Positions 11,126 through 23,300 of a DNA stretch of 64,000 bases are shown here, one piece after another. A program made the position numbers and the translations under genes. The notes below the pieces were generated by a model. That model did not search any database. It was given only the letters and a program-made list of their open reading frames with translations, and was not told where the DNA came from. Source of the stretch: Callipepla californica brunnescens (Eukaryota > Chordata > Aves > Galliformes > Odontophoridae); NCBI GenBank assembly GCA_023055505.1, contig JALIRH010000050.1, forward strand, positions 248,001 to 312,000, in the 5' to 3' direction. Within the stretch, counting starts at the first letter, position 1. The number at the start of each line of letters is the position of its first letter.

Positions 11126-12867
11126 AATTAGTTGTAAAAAAAAGTGACATTTTATTCTGTTCAGAGAAGTATTAAAAACATATCCTTCATGTTCAGTTAT
11201 TCACCAAAGCAACTCCTGCATTACTCAATTTGGGTGAAATGAAACTCTATTTACTGGTCATTTAATAGTGAGCAGCTGGCTTGAAAGTCAGCTACCTAAT
11301 AGAAGATCCAAGGATGCTTCAACAAATATAATACCTGGCAATCTCACAGTTCAAATATTATTTAAAAAATAAAAGAGAAGATCTTATAACTCTCTGTCTG
11401 GCAATAAATTTGACTAACAAATTATTTTGATAGCATTTATCATAATGCACAAATTTTGATTAAACTCATTTTTATCTCCAAAATAAAACTGTCCCATTTC
11501 ACAGCACTCCAAAGATTTCCTTCTTAGAAGAAAAAAAAGGAAACAAGTTTTGTTTTTTTTTCTGATTGTACACTTACTTTTTCTCACAGTTCCCAATTAC
11601 TGTTTTGCTAATACTATCTCCAGAAGAAGCATCTCACACACAAAACCTATGCATAGCACATACACATTTAGAATCAAGTAAACTCAGGTGCCCAAGTAAA
11701 CATGCATCAATCAATGTCAGAACAAAACTATAATTCTAAAGAAACCCTTTGAAAGAAGTTACAACAGTGTGTTAAATTAAAAGAAGCATGAAATAAAATA
11801 GTCTTTAAATCTTCAGAAGACAATGTGTTAAGCCCATTTATTACTAAGGGAATCAGTTCAGGAAAGTTTACTATGACAATAAAACAAGGAGGTAGGATGG
11901 TTTCGTTTATATGCTGTAACATTACATAAATTTCACTTTCAGAGTTAGGCACAAGAGAGAAGCCAGAATTTAAATTGTACAGTGAGCTATAAATGGTGCA
12001 CTTTGGATATAAAGAAGCCAAAACTCCTGTCACTAGATGTGGGGAATAAATGTCTAATTTGTAATTTAAAGGAAAATACATCATGCTTTTCTTTACAGTG
12101 TTGATCAAATGTACCCATGAATCATATGTTTGACACATGCCAGGCACCTGCCAGGCCAAGAGTTGGCACAGGTGGTGACAAATGAAGAATAATGCACAGG
12201 CAGGAGGTTTACAGGCTGTCACTGCTATGACAAGTGATGATAAAGGGCAACATTATGTCTCCTCCAGTGACAATCTGTAAACAGATTCTCCATTGTAATT
12301 ACTTCATGTGGATCTACTCTGTCTTCATTTAAAGTCTGGATAAAATTTTCTAAGAGTATCAGAGTCAGAATTGCTTGATCAGAGTAATTGAAACTCTACT
12401 CAAGCAGAGCACCAACTTACTTAATTATGTGGCCAAAGATACATTAGAAATTAAAGTTCTGCCTTTGTCAGGAAAAAAAAAAATCAATGCAATAAAAAGT
12501 ACAAATGTAATTTTTCTCTCCTGTTGTGCTGTATTCAAAGAACATTTCATCATTGCACCAGTACCCCTTGGCAACATGTGCTGCGTGACAAGCAGTGTTC
12601 CTCCAAAGTTATTGAGAAGATGTGAGGAGAGACTTAAAAGATGATGTGAAAATTGGAGCTGTTTTTCAGAGCTTGCTTGACTGCAGTAAGGATCATGAAA
12701 GAGAAAAGCGAACACAAAGAAAAGTTAAGTATCTCCTGGACAGTCCAGTAGGTCCAATCAGATCTATAGCTGTAACACAGTTTATTCTCCTCACTTTTGT
12801 TATACCTCCCATTTCTGTCCAAAAGTTCAATTTGTTATAGTGTTGTAAGTAAACAATTAATTGTATT
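11126..12867 (-). other. Intronic stretch between two CR1 copies; no gene recognised
   Basis: This is AT-rich sequence with short A and T tracts. It holds the longest open frame of the window, 164 codons on the minus strand at 11728-12222. The conceptual protein has no motif I recognise, no compositional sign of coding and no splice context that I can defend, and a frame of this length is not unexpected by chance in 64 kb. Confidence 0.6.
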
Positions 12868-14380
12868 CATAGGATCATAGACTCACAGAATGGCTCAAGT
12901 TGAAGGGGGCCTTAAAGATTGTCTAGTTCCAGCCCCTCTGCTATAGATCAGACTGTTAAGGGTCACATTCAGCTTGGCCCTCAGTGCCTCCAAAGATGGG
13001 GCACCCACAACCTCTCTGGGCAACATTTTCCAGTGCCTCAAGCACCCTCTGAATAAGAAAACTCTTCCTAACATCTAGCCTAAATCTCCCCTCTCTTAGT
13101 TTAAAAAAGTTCGCCCTTGTCCTATTGCTATCAGATTGCACAAAGTCAGTCCTCCCCCTTCTTAGAAGCTCCTTTCAAATTCTGGAAGGATACAATGAGG
13201 ACTCCCTGGAGCCTTCTCTCCTCCAGGCAAAACAATCCCATCTCCCTCAACCATTCTTTATGAAAGAGGTACTCCAGCCCTTTAATCATCTTCTTGGTCT
13301 TCCTCTGGACCCACTCCAACAGTTCCGCATTTCCTCAGTTTTTATACTGAGGACCGCCAGGCTGGGACACAGAACTCCAGGTGGGGCCTCACAAGGGCAG
13401 AATAGAGAAGGACAATCACCACCCTCTCCATGCTGGCAACCCCTCTTTTGATACAGCCTAGGATAATGTTGGCCAAGAGCTCACTGTTGGCTCATCTCTA
13501 GCTTTTTGTCCATCAGAACTCCCAAGTCCCCTGCAAGGCTGCTCAAGAAGTTCTTTGAATTTGTTCTCGTATCTGGGATTGCAACACCTTGCACTACGCC
13601 TTGTCACCTCTCTGTGACCTCGTTAGATTCTGTTGTGCCCACTTTTTGAGCATATCCAGGTTCCTCTAGATGGTGTCACCTCCCTTCTACTGGGTCAACT
13701 GCACCACTCAGCAAATTTGCTGAGAGTGCAACTCAATCCCACTGTCTATGTCATTGACCAATATATTGAAGAGCACCAATTCCAAGACAAACACCTGGGG
13801 AATACCACTTGTGACCAGCCACCCCTTGGACATAGAGTCACTGACAACAACCCTCTGGCTGCAATCACCCAGTCAGTTCTTTATCCACTGAAATATCAAG
13901 CCTTCAAATCCATATTAGTTTAGTTATGAGGATGTGGTACGGAAGCATGTCAAACACACAATCCATCGCTCCATCACAGAATGCCACCAGATAGGTCAGG
14001 CACGATCTGCCCTTTGTGAACCCATGCTGGCTGCCTTGGATCACCTTCACATCTCACATATGCCTTAACAATTATTTCCTGGAGGATCTGTTTCATGATC
14101 TTCCCAAGCACAGATGTGAGGTTCACCAGCCTATAAGTTCACCAGGTCTTCCTTTCTTGAATATGAACCTGACGTTCTTCCAGTTGCTAGGGACTCCACC
14201 TGAAAGCTACAAGTTTTCAAATATGATGGAGATTGTCTCGGCAACCACATCAGCTAGTTCCCTCAGAACCCTGGGATACATGTCAGCTGGCCCCATAGAC
14301 TTGTACACATTCAGCATGATGAGGTGGTCTGAGACTTGCTCTAATCTTAATTTTGCTCCCCTGACCCCCACTTAGAAGTT
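12868..14380 (-). mobile_element. CR1 LINE, about 1.5 kb, 5'-truncated, minus orientation
   Basis: This is the longest transposable element in the window. Its 3' terminus is at the low coordinate, where degenerate terminal octamers (cataggatcatagactc) precede TTGAAGGGGGCCTTAAAG. Reading upward it passes through the whole CR1 3' untranslated region and into the reverse-transcriptase part of ORF2, ending near 14380. It is colinear with the consensus as I remember it, with many point changes. It is a dead 5'-truncated copy lying in the gene's own orientation. Overlapping plus-strand open frames, for example at 13633-13923 and 14016-14375, are antisense shadows of it. Confidence 0.93.
13650..14330 (-). 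pseudogene. Decayed reverse-transcriptase (ORF2) remnant of the CR1 element
   Basis: On the minus strand near 14328-14211 the sequence translates to the CR1 RT segment [19 protein letters not shown], followed shortly by SIIFENL. A little further on, NWKNVRFIFKKGR corresponds to the conserved stretch that usually reads close to PIFKKG. The frame then breaks: a stop follows ELIGW, and further shifts occur downstream. The N-terminal endonuclease and much of the polymerase are absent because of 5' truncation. It cannot be functional. The assignment comes from recognising the RT motif and from the surrounding CR1 3' region. Confidence 0.8.
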
Positions 14381-15289
14381 CAGGGACAATCCACTTCATT
14401 AAGATCTGCCAAGAGCCTGTAGAACTGATAAGTACTCTGCTAAACAATCTTAATTAAATCTGTTTCTTTTTTACTTTTATTTACTGACATATTTTGAGCT
14501 GCTCTACCATCTCCAATATGAACGGTATAAATTAAATACAAGAGTAACTTACAGTGGTGGAAAATGTATGCTGTCCTGTCCTGTTATTTCAGCACAGGCA
14601 TTTGGAAAGAAGCCATATAGCCAACAACATAGCAGACAGTAATTTTACGTCAGTAAAAAAAAATCAAGCGACCATTTCTATTGGTGAAAATTAAAGCAGC
14701 CAAATGGCTTTTACATGCCATGATAATGAGGCCAGTTCAAAAGTTTTTTCTCAATTGGCCAGTAACAGAAAGCTTTGCGCTCAATATGCACAGCAAAACC
14801 TGTAAGTACATATAGGCAACATAGCTCCCACTACGAAAAGGACCTCTATCATCTGTACATCTTTCTGAGATGGGAGTATCTTTACAAATAAGATTAGCAG
14901 GCATGCCCTCCATTCTTCTCCTGAGGCTCTGAACACAAATTTTTCCTGGAACACGTCCGCTTAATTTTTTGATGACTGAAATGCTTCTGTCTAGCTTGAC
15001 AGAAGATATGAAAAGGAGATGTAGAGGCCTATTATTATTTGTTTTCTGCTTTCCAAAGCAGCCTTATTCAGTACCTTGTTATTCTTTTTAGTTTCACTGA
15101 CGCTATATGCACTAGAAAAAAGAAAAAAAAAATCAGCCTAAAGAAAGAATATGAGCTGAGCATGTGAATTTGAGTGCACCACCTTTCTTTTCAAAGTTAC
15201 TCTTTGAGCTGATTCATTGTGAAGGTCAGCTGGAAATGATTTCTGGGTGCATAACTGTTGTCAATAGTGTACCAGGTCAGCTACCATGG
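14381..15289 (-). other. Intronic stretch, no gene recognised
   Basis: This is unique AT-rich sequence between a younger CR1 and a very old one. It holds A-rich patches near 14655 and 15120. I see no exon, RNA gene or repeat that I can name. Confidence 0.6.
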
Positions 15290-16120
15290 TTTTCTAGCCA
15301 AGTCTTGAAGACTCCAAGATGGACAATTCCACTGGTTAACTCTCTGGGTAAGCAAATCCAAATACCCTTCTGGTGAGCAACTTTCTTTCCCAGTATTCAA
15401 ACTGTAACTCCCAAGCTGTACTTTAGGGCTGTTGCCTCTTATTTTACCACCTGTCAGTAATGGAAAGAGTTTGGTTCTGTCATCTGGGTAATTCTCATTC
15501 AAGTTGCTATTGCAGGCATCTATTAGATCAAAATTTAGCTGCTTTTCTGTCAGACTAAACAAGCCCATATTTCACAGTTTCTTCTCAAAGGTCACATGCC
15601 TTTGGCCTATGATTACATTGCAAGCTTTCTACTACCGAACTGCCCTTAGCTTTTGTTGTACTACTTGAACTGTAGAGCTCAGAAGTGGATGCAGCATCCC
15701 AGATGCACACCGCCTCAACATCAAGGGAGGGATTACAATTTCACCTAATCTGCTCACCACAGCTCAGACTTGTTTGCTTTCCCGGTGATCCTCCTCTTGG
15801 TCCTATTAACTTGCTATTCACTATAACCTTTGCAAGTCATTTGCAGCACAGTTAGCCAGTTTCCAGCACTACTGGAACATGAATTTATTCACCCAAGTAC
15901 AGAATTCAGCACTTCCTGAATCTTGTAATATTTATTTTGCACAGTCCTATCGTCCTTCTGGACAGACACTGTGCTACTTTATGTATAAACTGCTTTCTCT
16001 ATTTTAGTATAATCTATAGATTTGTTATGAGTGAAAGGTCAATCATGAGGACACTGACCAACTTCATCAAGACTTTGATTAACTACTCTTTGAGCTCATC
16101 AATTCAACCCACTTAATGGC
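15290..16120 (-). mobile_element. Ancient, heavily diverged CR1-family relic, minus orientation
   Basis: Scattered but ordered matches to older CR1 subfamilies can be followed on the plus strand: AACTCTCTGGGTAAGC near 15340, GGCTGTTGCCTCTTATT near 15427, GGAAAGAGTTTGGTTCTGTC near 15460, CAGACTAAACAAGCCCA near 15550, GGTCACATGCC near 15590, and a degraded form of the 'ggacgcagtactccagatg' phrase near 15690. Weaker similarity continues to about 16120. The order is that of a CR1 in the minus orientation. The divergence implies an insertion far older than the neighbouring 12.9-14.4 kb copy. Borders are approximate. Confidence 0.6.
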
Positions 16121-16150
16121 TTTAACAGTTTTCTGTTTCTTTTCTTTTGT

Positions 16151-16178
16151 GGGGGGGGGGGGGGGGGAGGTGGGGGGG
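16151..16178 (+). repeat. G-tract: G17, AGGT, G7
   Basis: Seventeen consecutive G are followed by A, GG, T and seven more G. On the plus strand this could form G-quadruplex structures. It sits between two CR1 relics, and no gene function is implied. Confidence 0.9.
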
Positions 16179-16254
16179 TAGAAGGGCAGCCCATGCTTTC
16201 TCTAGCTATGAATAAGATTGCTGCATGGACAAAAACTCAGTCAAGGATACATGT

Positions 16255-16420
16255 CTTTCTTCTGCTGGGGACCCCATGCCTGGATGCAGTACTCCAGCTG
16301 GGGTCTCATGAAGACAGAGTAGAAGGGTACAATCACTTCCTCTCTCCCTCCTGCCACCCCTCTTTTGATGCAGACCAGGATACCTTTGACATTCTGCATG
16401 TGGATATTTCTGCCAGATAG
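16255..16420 (-). mobile_element. Short CR1 fragment, minus orientation
   Basis: The plus strand contains CTGGATGCAGTACTCCAG, then GGGTCTCATGAAGACAG, then CCCCTCTTTTGATGCAG near 16357, all colinear with the middle of the CR1 3' region in reverse complement. The same consensus stretch is also present in the older relic at about 15.69 kb, so this is a separate insertion. Neither the 3' octamers nor the 5' part are present. Edges are approximate. Confidence 0.8.
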
Positions 16421-19304
16421 ACTTCTCTATCTGATCCATAGCCATAGAAAAGAAGTTCCAGAAGCAGACAGATCCTGCGAGAACTGTTTGACGTGGTGAG
16501 TCTGACACAGACTGATAAAAGAGAGCAAAATTTAAAGTTGTTTGGTAAAATAGCAATTAGCACCAGACATCTTTTCCACAGATGACAACAGATTCCCTCA
16601 TTTGCTGTGTTTGCATCAGTGCAGTTCTGAGAAAGCTGGGGATATCTTGTCCAAAGACTTAATGATTTAGTGATTACTTATGGTCTGAAAGGCTCCACAA
16701 CAACAAAACTACCAAACATCCAATTTTACACATCAAAGTTAAACATCTGTAGGAATCAATCAACACCCAATGTATTATAGAATTAAAATAGAAGCAACAA
16801 ATCCAAATTGTTTGTCAGCTATAACACATGGAAAAATAATTTGGTTCATCAGAAGAATAACACATTACACAATGTAACTACCTTATCCTGGATGAGGAAA
16901 GTTGGCTATGTATGACAAAGCAGTACTAAATGGGAAGTCAAAGTAACTTATCAGGAAGTTATTTTTGCTGCAATGTAAATGAAAAAATCACTGGAAAAGT
17001 GTGCAAGAAACAGAACCCAGTTAATGACTGAATTGAAGACGGTACACAAAGAATGAAAGACATTTCTCTCTGCATGTGTGGGTTATAAATACAGTGCCTC
17101 AAATCAGGGGTGGAAAGAAACCAGGCAATTCTGCCACAGAATGCCACACTGAATGCCACTCTGCAGAACACTTCAATCCCTGGGAGAGCTTGCCAGCTCA
17201 GCAGCATGGCTCACAGAATGAGATTCAACCTGACCAGTAGGAAGTTGCTCCTAGCAGAGCCTTGGCAGACCAAACCCCAACATGGCATGCATGAGCATGC
17301 TGACAGACACACACCTCACTCAGATGGGGAGGGAGAACAGAGAAGAAGCTGCAAAAGCTTTATCCTCTTTGCAACTTCCTTCCCTTTCCTTTCCCTTCCT
17401 TTCATGGATGGCTGCACTTGCAATGGCACCTTCTTACACATCTAGTGCAACAAATGTCATTTGCCCTACAGCTCATGCAACTTTCTAGGCAACTTAAGTA
17501 TAGGGTAAGAAAACGAATGTATGGCTGCCTTTTCAGATCATTCTCTGGACACAATGAGGTAGTATGAAACTGTCAAAAAGGTGACCTTGCTGCATTAAAA
17601 TTCGATTCTTTTTACCAAGTCTGTTTACTACGCAGTTATTTATATACAGTAACTTGTCCCCAAGGAAAGCATGTTGTGAAGTTCCTTCCATGTTGCAAGG
17701 CCAATTAGAAGAAGGTTATTTTGAAGTGAATCTAGGAAATTGTAATTTTCTTTGAGATCAATAAACTCAGAAAAGCCAGCCCCTTATTTTCAGAGTTACA
17801 CTACTGCATCCTGGCAACATTAATTGTTAATAATTGTAAATGATAACCCGTCAGGCAAAACTTTGGTTTTGAACATATTTATAACACTGCAAACAGTCTT
17901 GCAGATTTTCAGACCTGTCATTACACTGACATTTTCTGTTTTGCCTTAAACTATATTTGACATATTTTTAGTTCTTCCTCCAAAATATATAACTGGCTTT
18001 TACAGTAGATGCTGTTGTCAGAGAGCTGTTTTCTCTCATACCACTTCTTAACCTATCAAATGCCAAAGATAGATTACAGCAGAGAACTGCTGAAACACTG
18101 CTGTGAGGATGGGACTGACCTTATATTTGCAGAGCCCTCGGGAAGGGCAGAAATAGAAGTCAGAACTCAGGTAATTACTTTTTAAGTAGCATCAGACCCT
18201 AATACAGCCCCCTACACTGAGCACTTTCATTTCCCAGAGTAATTCTACTGACATTATTGTAAACTGTTGTGAGACTTAGGCTCTGCTAACCTAAGGATAT
18301 TGGAATACAACCACCACCTACATTTCTTTAATCCTTGTCCACTAAGTGTACTAATCACTCAGGGTCAAACCTTCAGCTCCTATTCTCACTTTGCAATCAC
18401 TTCTCTTCCTCAAGATTTCAGAAAGTGCTTTTTCCTAGCACATATTTTCGTTCTCGCAAATAAGAAATGAAAAATGCTTTAAAATTGAGATTTCAAAATA
18501 CAAAACAGAGTTTGGACAATACTTCATTATTCTTAAAGTCTAGTATTATATCTAAAAATTGCCCTTCTGCTCTGACTTCGCATCATTTGTCTTCTAGAAA
18601 ACACACTCTGATGTAGGAACTGGAAGTCCAAGGCACCGGTTTTACTATGAAGTGATGAACTGATGTAAGGTTTGCATGGTTCAGCAGGGTACAAGATGAC
18701 AATACTCAATAAGATTTCCTTGCTGTACAGAAACAGATATTCATAGTGTACCTAATGCTAGAAATAAATTTGTAGCCATTAACTTTTAACTATCCTTTGT
18801 ATTTTCTTATTTGTCACAATGTAGCATGTAGAATAAGCAGACATATCTTCATGGCTGGAATGCAGGTCATTACAGGCTTTGGTAAGTCATGCTTCTTATT
18901 TGTTGATGCAAGCATTCAGCTACTTCTCTATTACTGCATTCCATCATCTGAACACTTTCTTGGTTGTTACTTCAATACTTTTCTCTTTCTGAGCTTTGTC
19001 TATGGGGAAATACATCCCTTCTGATACTTTGAAACCTCTAAGTCTTTATGGAGCTAGAACAGTAGTTCCTAGTGTTTCACTCAGTTATTTTCAAATCTTA
19101 GCAGTGTTCTTATTATAACCCTTGAGGTCACTACTATGTCATGAAGTGCAGGGAAAGATGATAGAGTTAACACTGCTGAGGACACTTTCAGAAAGCTGCA
19201 CTCTGGGAATTCTCTGGTGCCTCATTGGCAAAGAAAAGCAATCTGCTTGAGTCATGTTTCAGGAATTAAGTCAGGCAGTCTTCTTCTTTAGAAAAAACAA
19301 TTAA
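16421..19304 (-). other. Intronic stretch, no gene recognised
   Basis: This is mostly unique AT-rich sequence. A short CT-rich tract (repeats of TTCCC/TTTCC) lies at 17380-17402, and a small palindromic patch GCATGCATGAGCATGC at about 17284-17299. Open frames around 17110-17490 are short, overlap one another and match nothing known to me. Confidence 0.6.
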
Positions 19305-19389
19305 TACTATTTGCAACAATTTCCTTCAAAAAATTAGGTGTATAGCCTTATATTGTAAGAACTAGATTGCTGTTTGGGTTACGTATTTT
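19305..19389 (+). repeat. Diverged direct repeat, copy 1 (partner at 20286-20369)
   Basis: About 85 bp here align with 20286-20369 in the same orientation. Shared blocks in order: TATTTGC, TTTCCT, AAAATTAGG, ATAGC then TTATA, AAGAACTA, TGCTGTT and GTTNNGTATTT. By eye about three quarters of positions agree, with one or two single-base gaps. The two copies are about 980 bp apart. I do not recognise the family; it could be two copies of an old transposon or a local duplication. Confidence 0.7.
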
Positions 19390-20285
19390 GAAGTATGTGA
19401 ATTATCAAAACGGAAAGCGTTCTCTATTCATGGACTAATCTGCTATGATGATTCTCCTCTAAATAATGAGACAAACATTAAAGCATAATTAGGCATCTCC
19501 TAACATCAGGAAGAACTATTAATCAAACAATAACACCATGTTATTTTTTTTATGAGTAGAGAATTGTCTTTTCACTTTTTATTTTAAACCAGAAAATTGC
19601 AAATAAATGAGCTGCTGCATAACTCAAGCTTTAGAAAAGGAGACATCAAGTTCTCTTATCTTTTTTTTCTCCCATTGTTTTACACACTGAATCAAACTTG
19701 TCTTTTCCTGCCTCTCAGCTGTCACAGCAGTGCGAATTTAAGAAACAGAAAGATATGCTGAATGCTAAATGAATGGCTAAGATTCAAAGTTTAAATAAAT
19801 AAATGAAAGAAAGACGTAATGTTACTACTAGCAGCTTTCATGCAATGACAATAGGATTAGGACCAGACTGATCAAATGTCCTTACCCAATTCATTTTGAG
19901 CACCCCTCCAGCAACTTCCCTCCTCCATCCTGCTGACTGCTTTGTAATGACAAAAGACAGAGGATGTGACATAATACATCATCCGTTAGCTTTCATTTTA
20001 TGTGTCACAAAGTTTTACACCGACACAGTCATCTCTAGATAGGAGGAATGGCTATGGCAGGGACAGTTTGCTCTAAATCTCTTTGGAAAGCTGAGCCTTA
20101 GGAGTGAGGGCTTGTTCCTCCTCTGGATGGATGGACATCAGTCCAGAACCAAACACAATAGTTTGCCAGATCTGACCTATACTCACATACACACAGCCTC
20201 CTCCTAGCAAATTCTGTACATTCTTCTTAAATAAAAGGTTAATGGTTTAGTGGCTATCAGCTGATCTTTTTAAATTCTTAACTAT
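19390..20285 (-). other. Sequence between the two diverged direct repeats
   Basis: About 900 bp of AT-rich unique sequence lie between the repeat copies. It shows no coding frame, no transposase or LTR-like signature, and no second feature shared with the flanks that I can see. Confidence 0.5.
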
Positions 20286-20369
20286 GATTATTTGCCACAG
20301 TTTCCTCACAAAATTAGGCGCATAGCGTTATAGCAAAAGAACTAAACTGCTGTTAGAGTTGTATATTTC
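20286..20369 (+). repeat. Diverged direct repeat, copy 2 (partner at 19305-19389)
   Basis: This copy carries TTTCCTCACAAAATTAGG, then CGCATAGCGTTATAGC, then AAAAGAACTAAACTGCTGTT, each with a clear counterpart in copy 1. It contains CpG sites (GGCGCATAGCG) where copy 1 has TG or CC. That is consistent with CpG decay in copy 1 from a common ancestor. Confidence 0.7.
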
Positions 20370-23300
20370 ATTGCCACCATAATGTCTTCTAGCTCTTGGA
20401 AAGTATCACAGTGTTTCAAAACTGGACTGATTCTACCTTCTTTATCAATTTTACTGATTTTAAAGATGGACAAAATGGTTTAAATCTGAACACAATTCTT
20501 GTACATCTCTTACTGTTAAAACTACATATACTGTAGATCAGCATAAAAGGATTAAATATATTTCAAACCTTCTGAATATAGGAAAAACATCATTGTCCAG
20601 AACTGCTTTTAAAGGTAAAATATATATGAAATTTTATATGAAATATAAGTAATATGGACCTAAAAACAAAAGATAATCTCATTCTCATTTTAAAACACCT
20701 TTAACTTAAAAGCTGTCAGTACCTTGGGTGACTGCAGAAACCCCACTGGTCCTGACCACAGCTACATGTCCACATGCATCTTCCCCTCAGTGTGTGTTCT
20801 CTAAACTGAAGCTAAGCCATGGCAGTGCTTACAGGCTGAAGAACATGTCTGGCTTGATTTAAAAACTACCTGAGTACAAGAGCTTTAAATTTTTTTCCAG
20901 TTATGTTTTTGTGTTCATATTTTCTTGGAAGCAGTGGAAAGAAAACAAGAGCAACAGAAAAATAACAGTTGAGTAAATGAGTTAGTATAGGCAATGCTGA
21001 AAATAAGAAGACTAAAAAAAATAACCCAAAGCAACCACCAAACATAAAATAGTAAAGAGCACATAAATAAAAAGTAAAATACAAGTTTTTACAATGCTCT
21101 GAAGTAAATACAACTCCTGTTCATAACGGAATATCATTCTTCAGAAGAAAATTTAGACTACATTTAGCAATACCTCTCTTCATCTGGTTCACTTTGCGGC
21201 TTCAATTGAAAGGGAGGACACATAACTTGTGGACAAATAAAATGCAGAAGAGTCAGCTTTCCCCAAGATCACCCAGAGATGTTCAAAAGAAGGAAATAAT
21301 ACTCCAACTCTCTTGCTTCCAATATACACTTCAACTTTCCCCAAGGGAAACTCTCTCAAGGATAAGAGAATCCCTCAATACAAAAGCAATTTGCTCCACT
21401 TGTTAAGCTTTACTGAAATGTGAATTTTGTTTTCAAGGGAAATAAAGACTTAACTGCTCATTTATGTTGCAGTTCTCTAGTCCACTCAGTTTGGCATTAC
21501 AAAGTCCTAACTATAGGCCTCAGTCTTGATTACAAAAAAAAAACAACAACAAAAAACAAAATACTTCAAGACATAGGACATCTTACGCTCTTTCTTAAAC
21601 GTACTATGGCTTGATGTGCCATATCTAAAAATAAGTAGGAAACAGACTGCAACTATCTGAAAGATCTGATGGCTATTGTCTGGCTTTCCTAGCTCTAAAA
21701 TTACAGTTACCAGAGGTAAATTGGTGCTTCTCCTGTTTCTAAGCTTCAGCAATACTATTTGAACTGCTTTACATCCCATTTTGCTTAGCTCTGTATCAAT
21801 TGTGCTGTTCTCCCCTAAGAAAGAAATCATACCACCAGCAGAGGAGTCATGGAGAGACTCTAGGAGGGTGAAAAAACTAAGTAACAAGATGCTGGTTTAC
21901 CACTGTTTTAATTTCACTACATCAACTGCTTGTGGTATTTAGATTAGGCAATTAAAACACTGAGTTAACAATAAAATTCTAACTCTTGTCACAACATACA
22001 AAGGCGTTCTGTTTTTTGGTAACTAAATGGTATGTGCAGCAACATGTTCACATTATGATTTTGGAAGGATTGAGGAAAAATCAGAAACACTTCAGCTTCC
22101 TTTGAACACGTCTCAGTGACTTTTCTTAATCTCTTGTTCCAAGTACCCCAACTGTGTGTTTTCCTTTAACAACTACTCCAGCACAACTCGACAGGATATT
22201 TTGAAAGCAACAAAGTCAGGAAGGCAGTGTTTCATCTATTCGTCAATGTCAATATTGTTTTTACTTTTAAGAACCTTTGCAGGCTCAGAACACCAGAGCT
22301 ATCTGTTTCACCAGACAATGGCTTACCATGGGACTGAGGGATTGTTAGTGAAATGATGCAGTATCTGCCATAAGCCTGAGGCAGCCCTATGCACAAGAGC
22401 AACAGCTTTATGTATTGAGCGAGTTTATAAAAATGTACTTTGCTTTAAACTTAGATCTTCTGAAAAGGACTTTCATATAAGACAGGTAATTTGTGAACTA
22501 TACTGGGGAAACTTCAGTATGCACAGAGGAATAAAAGGCAGAATTTACAATGACACTAAGTATTTGGCTTGGCAAAGCAGCATGAGCCTCACTAACCTCA
22601 GGCAGGCACAGCCTCTCTATGAGCCATTCAGACTGCAGGACACTAATCCAGTTGCTGTCCCATTTTCCTTCTTCCAGGCCTCAATTCAGGGAAGCAGGAA
22701 TGGCCCTGATATTACTGCCAAGAGAAGCTTTGAGAACTGTTAGGGAGGCAGGGAAATTTGGGATGACAATGAGGCACAAACATATTCTACAGCAGCAGAA
22801 GATAGCAGAAGATATTTAAGACAATGTCAATTGTCTCAAACGCTTGATCAGTGTATATGGACACGAGGATTGGAAATGGCAACAGATGCAAACTTTCCTC
22901 ACTATGAAGCTCCTGCCTCACTCCAGAGACTGGATAGACAACAAAAGGGAACAAACTACTGCCTCTGTAAGGTGACTAAAGCCAAGAACAAATATTTCTG
23001 CTCTAACTTTGGTCTATTTATTTTAAGAGGCCTTCCAAACCAAACATCTGTAGGAACCGATAATGGCTAATGGATGCATGAGGAGCCTTATCTTAAGTCA
23101 CTTCACTGAAACTGTTTGTTGTGAACTACACCTTGAGATCCACCCACAGAAATAAAGTGGCTTATCCAAAATCATTTACCACCAATTCATTCATCATCAT
23201 GGTGAGACATCACCAAAGTGAATTCACCAAAGTAACCTGGAATACAGAATTAAAGAGCAAACTGACACAAAAACAGTCAAACACTTCGGGATGTTAAATA

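Noticed and set aside
13633..14375. Plus-strand open frames of 96 and 119 codons
   Set aside because: They are antisense shadows of the CR1 reverse-transcriptase remnant on the minus strand.
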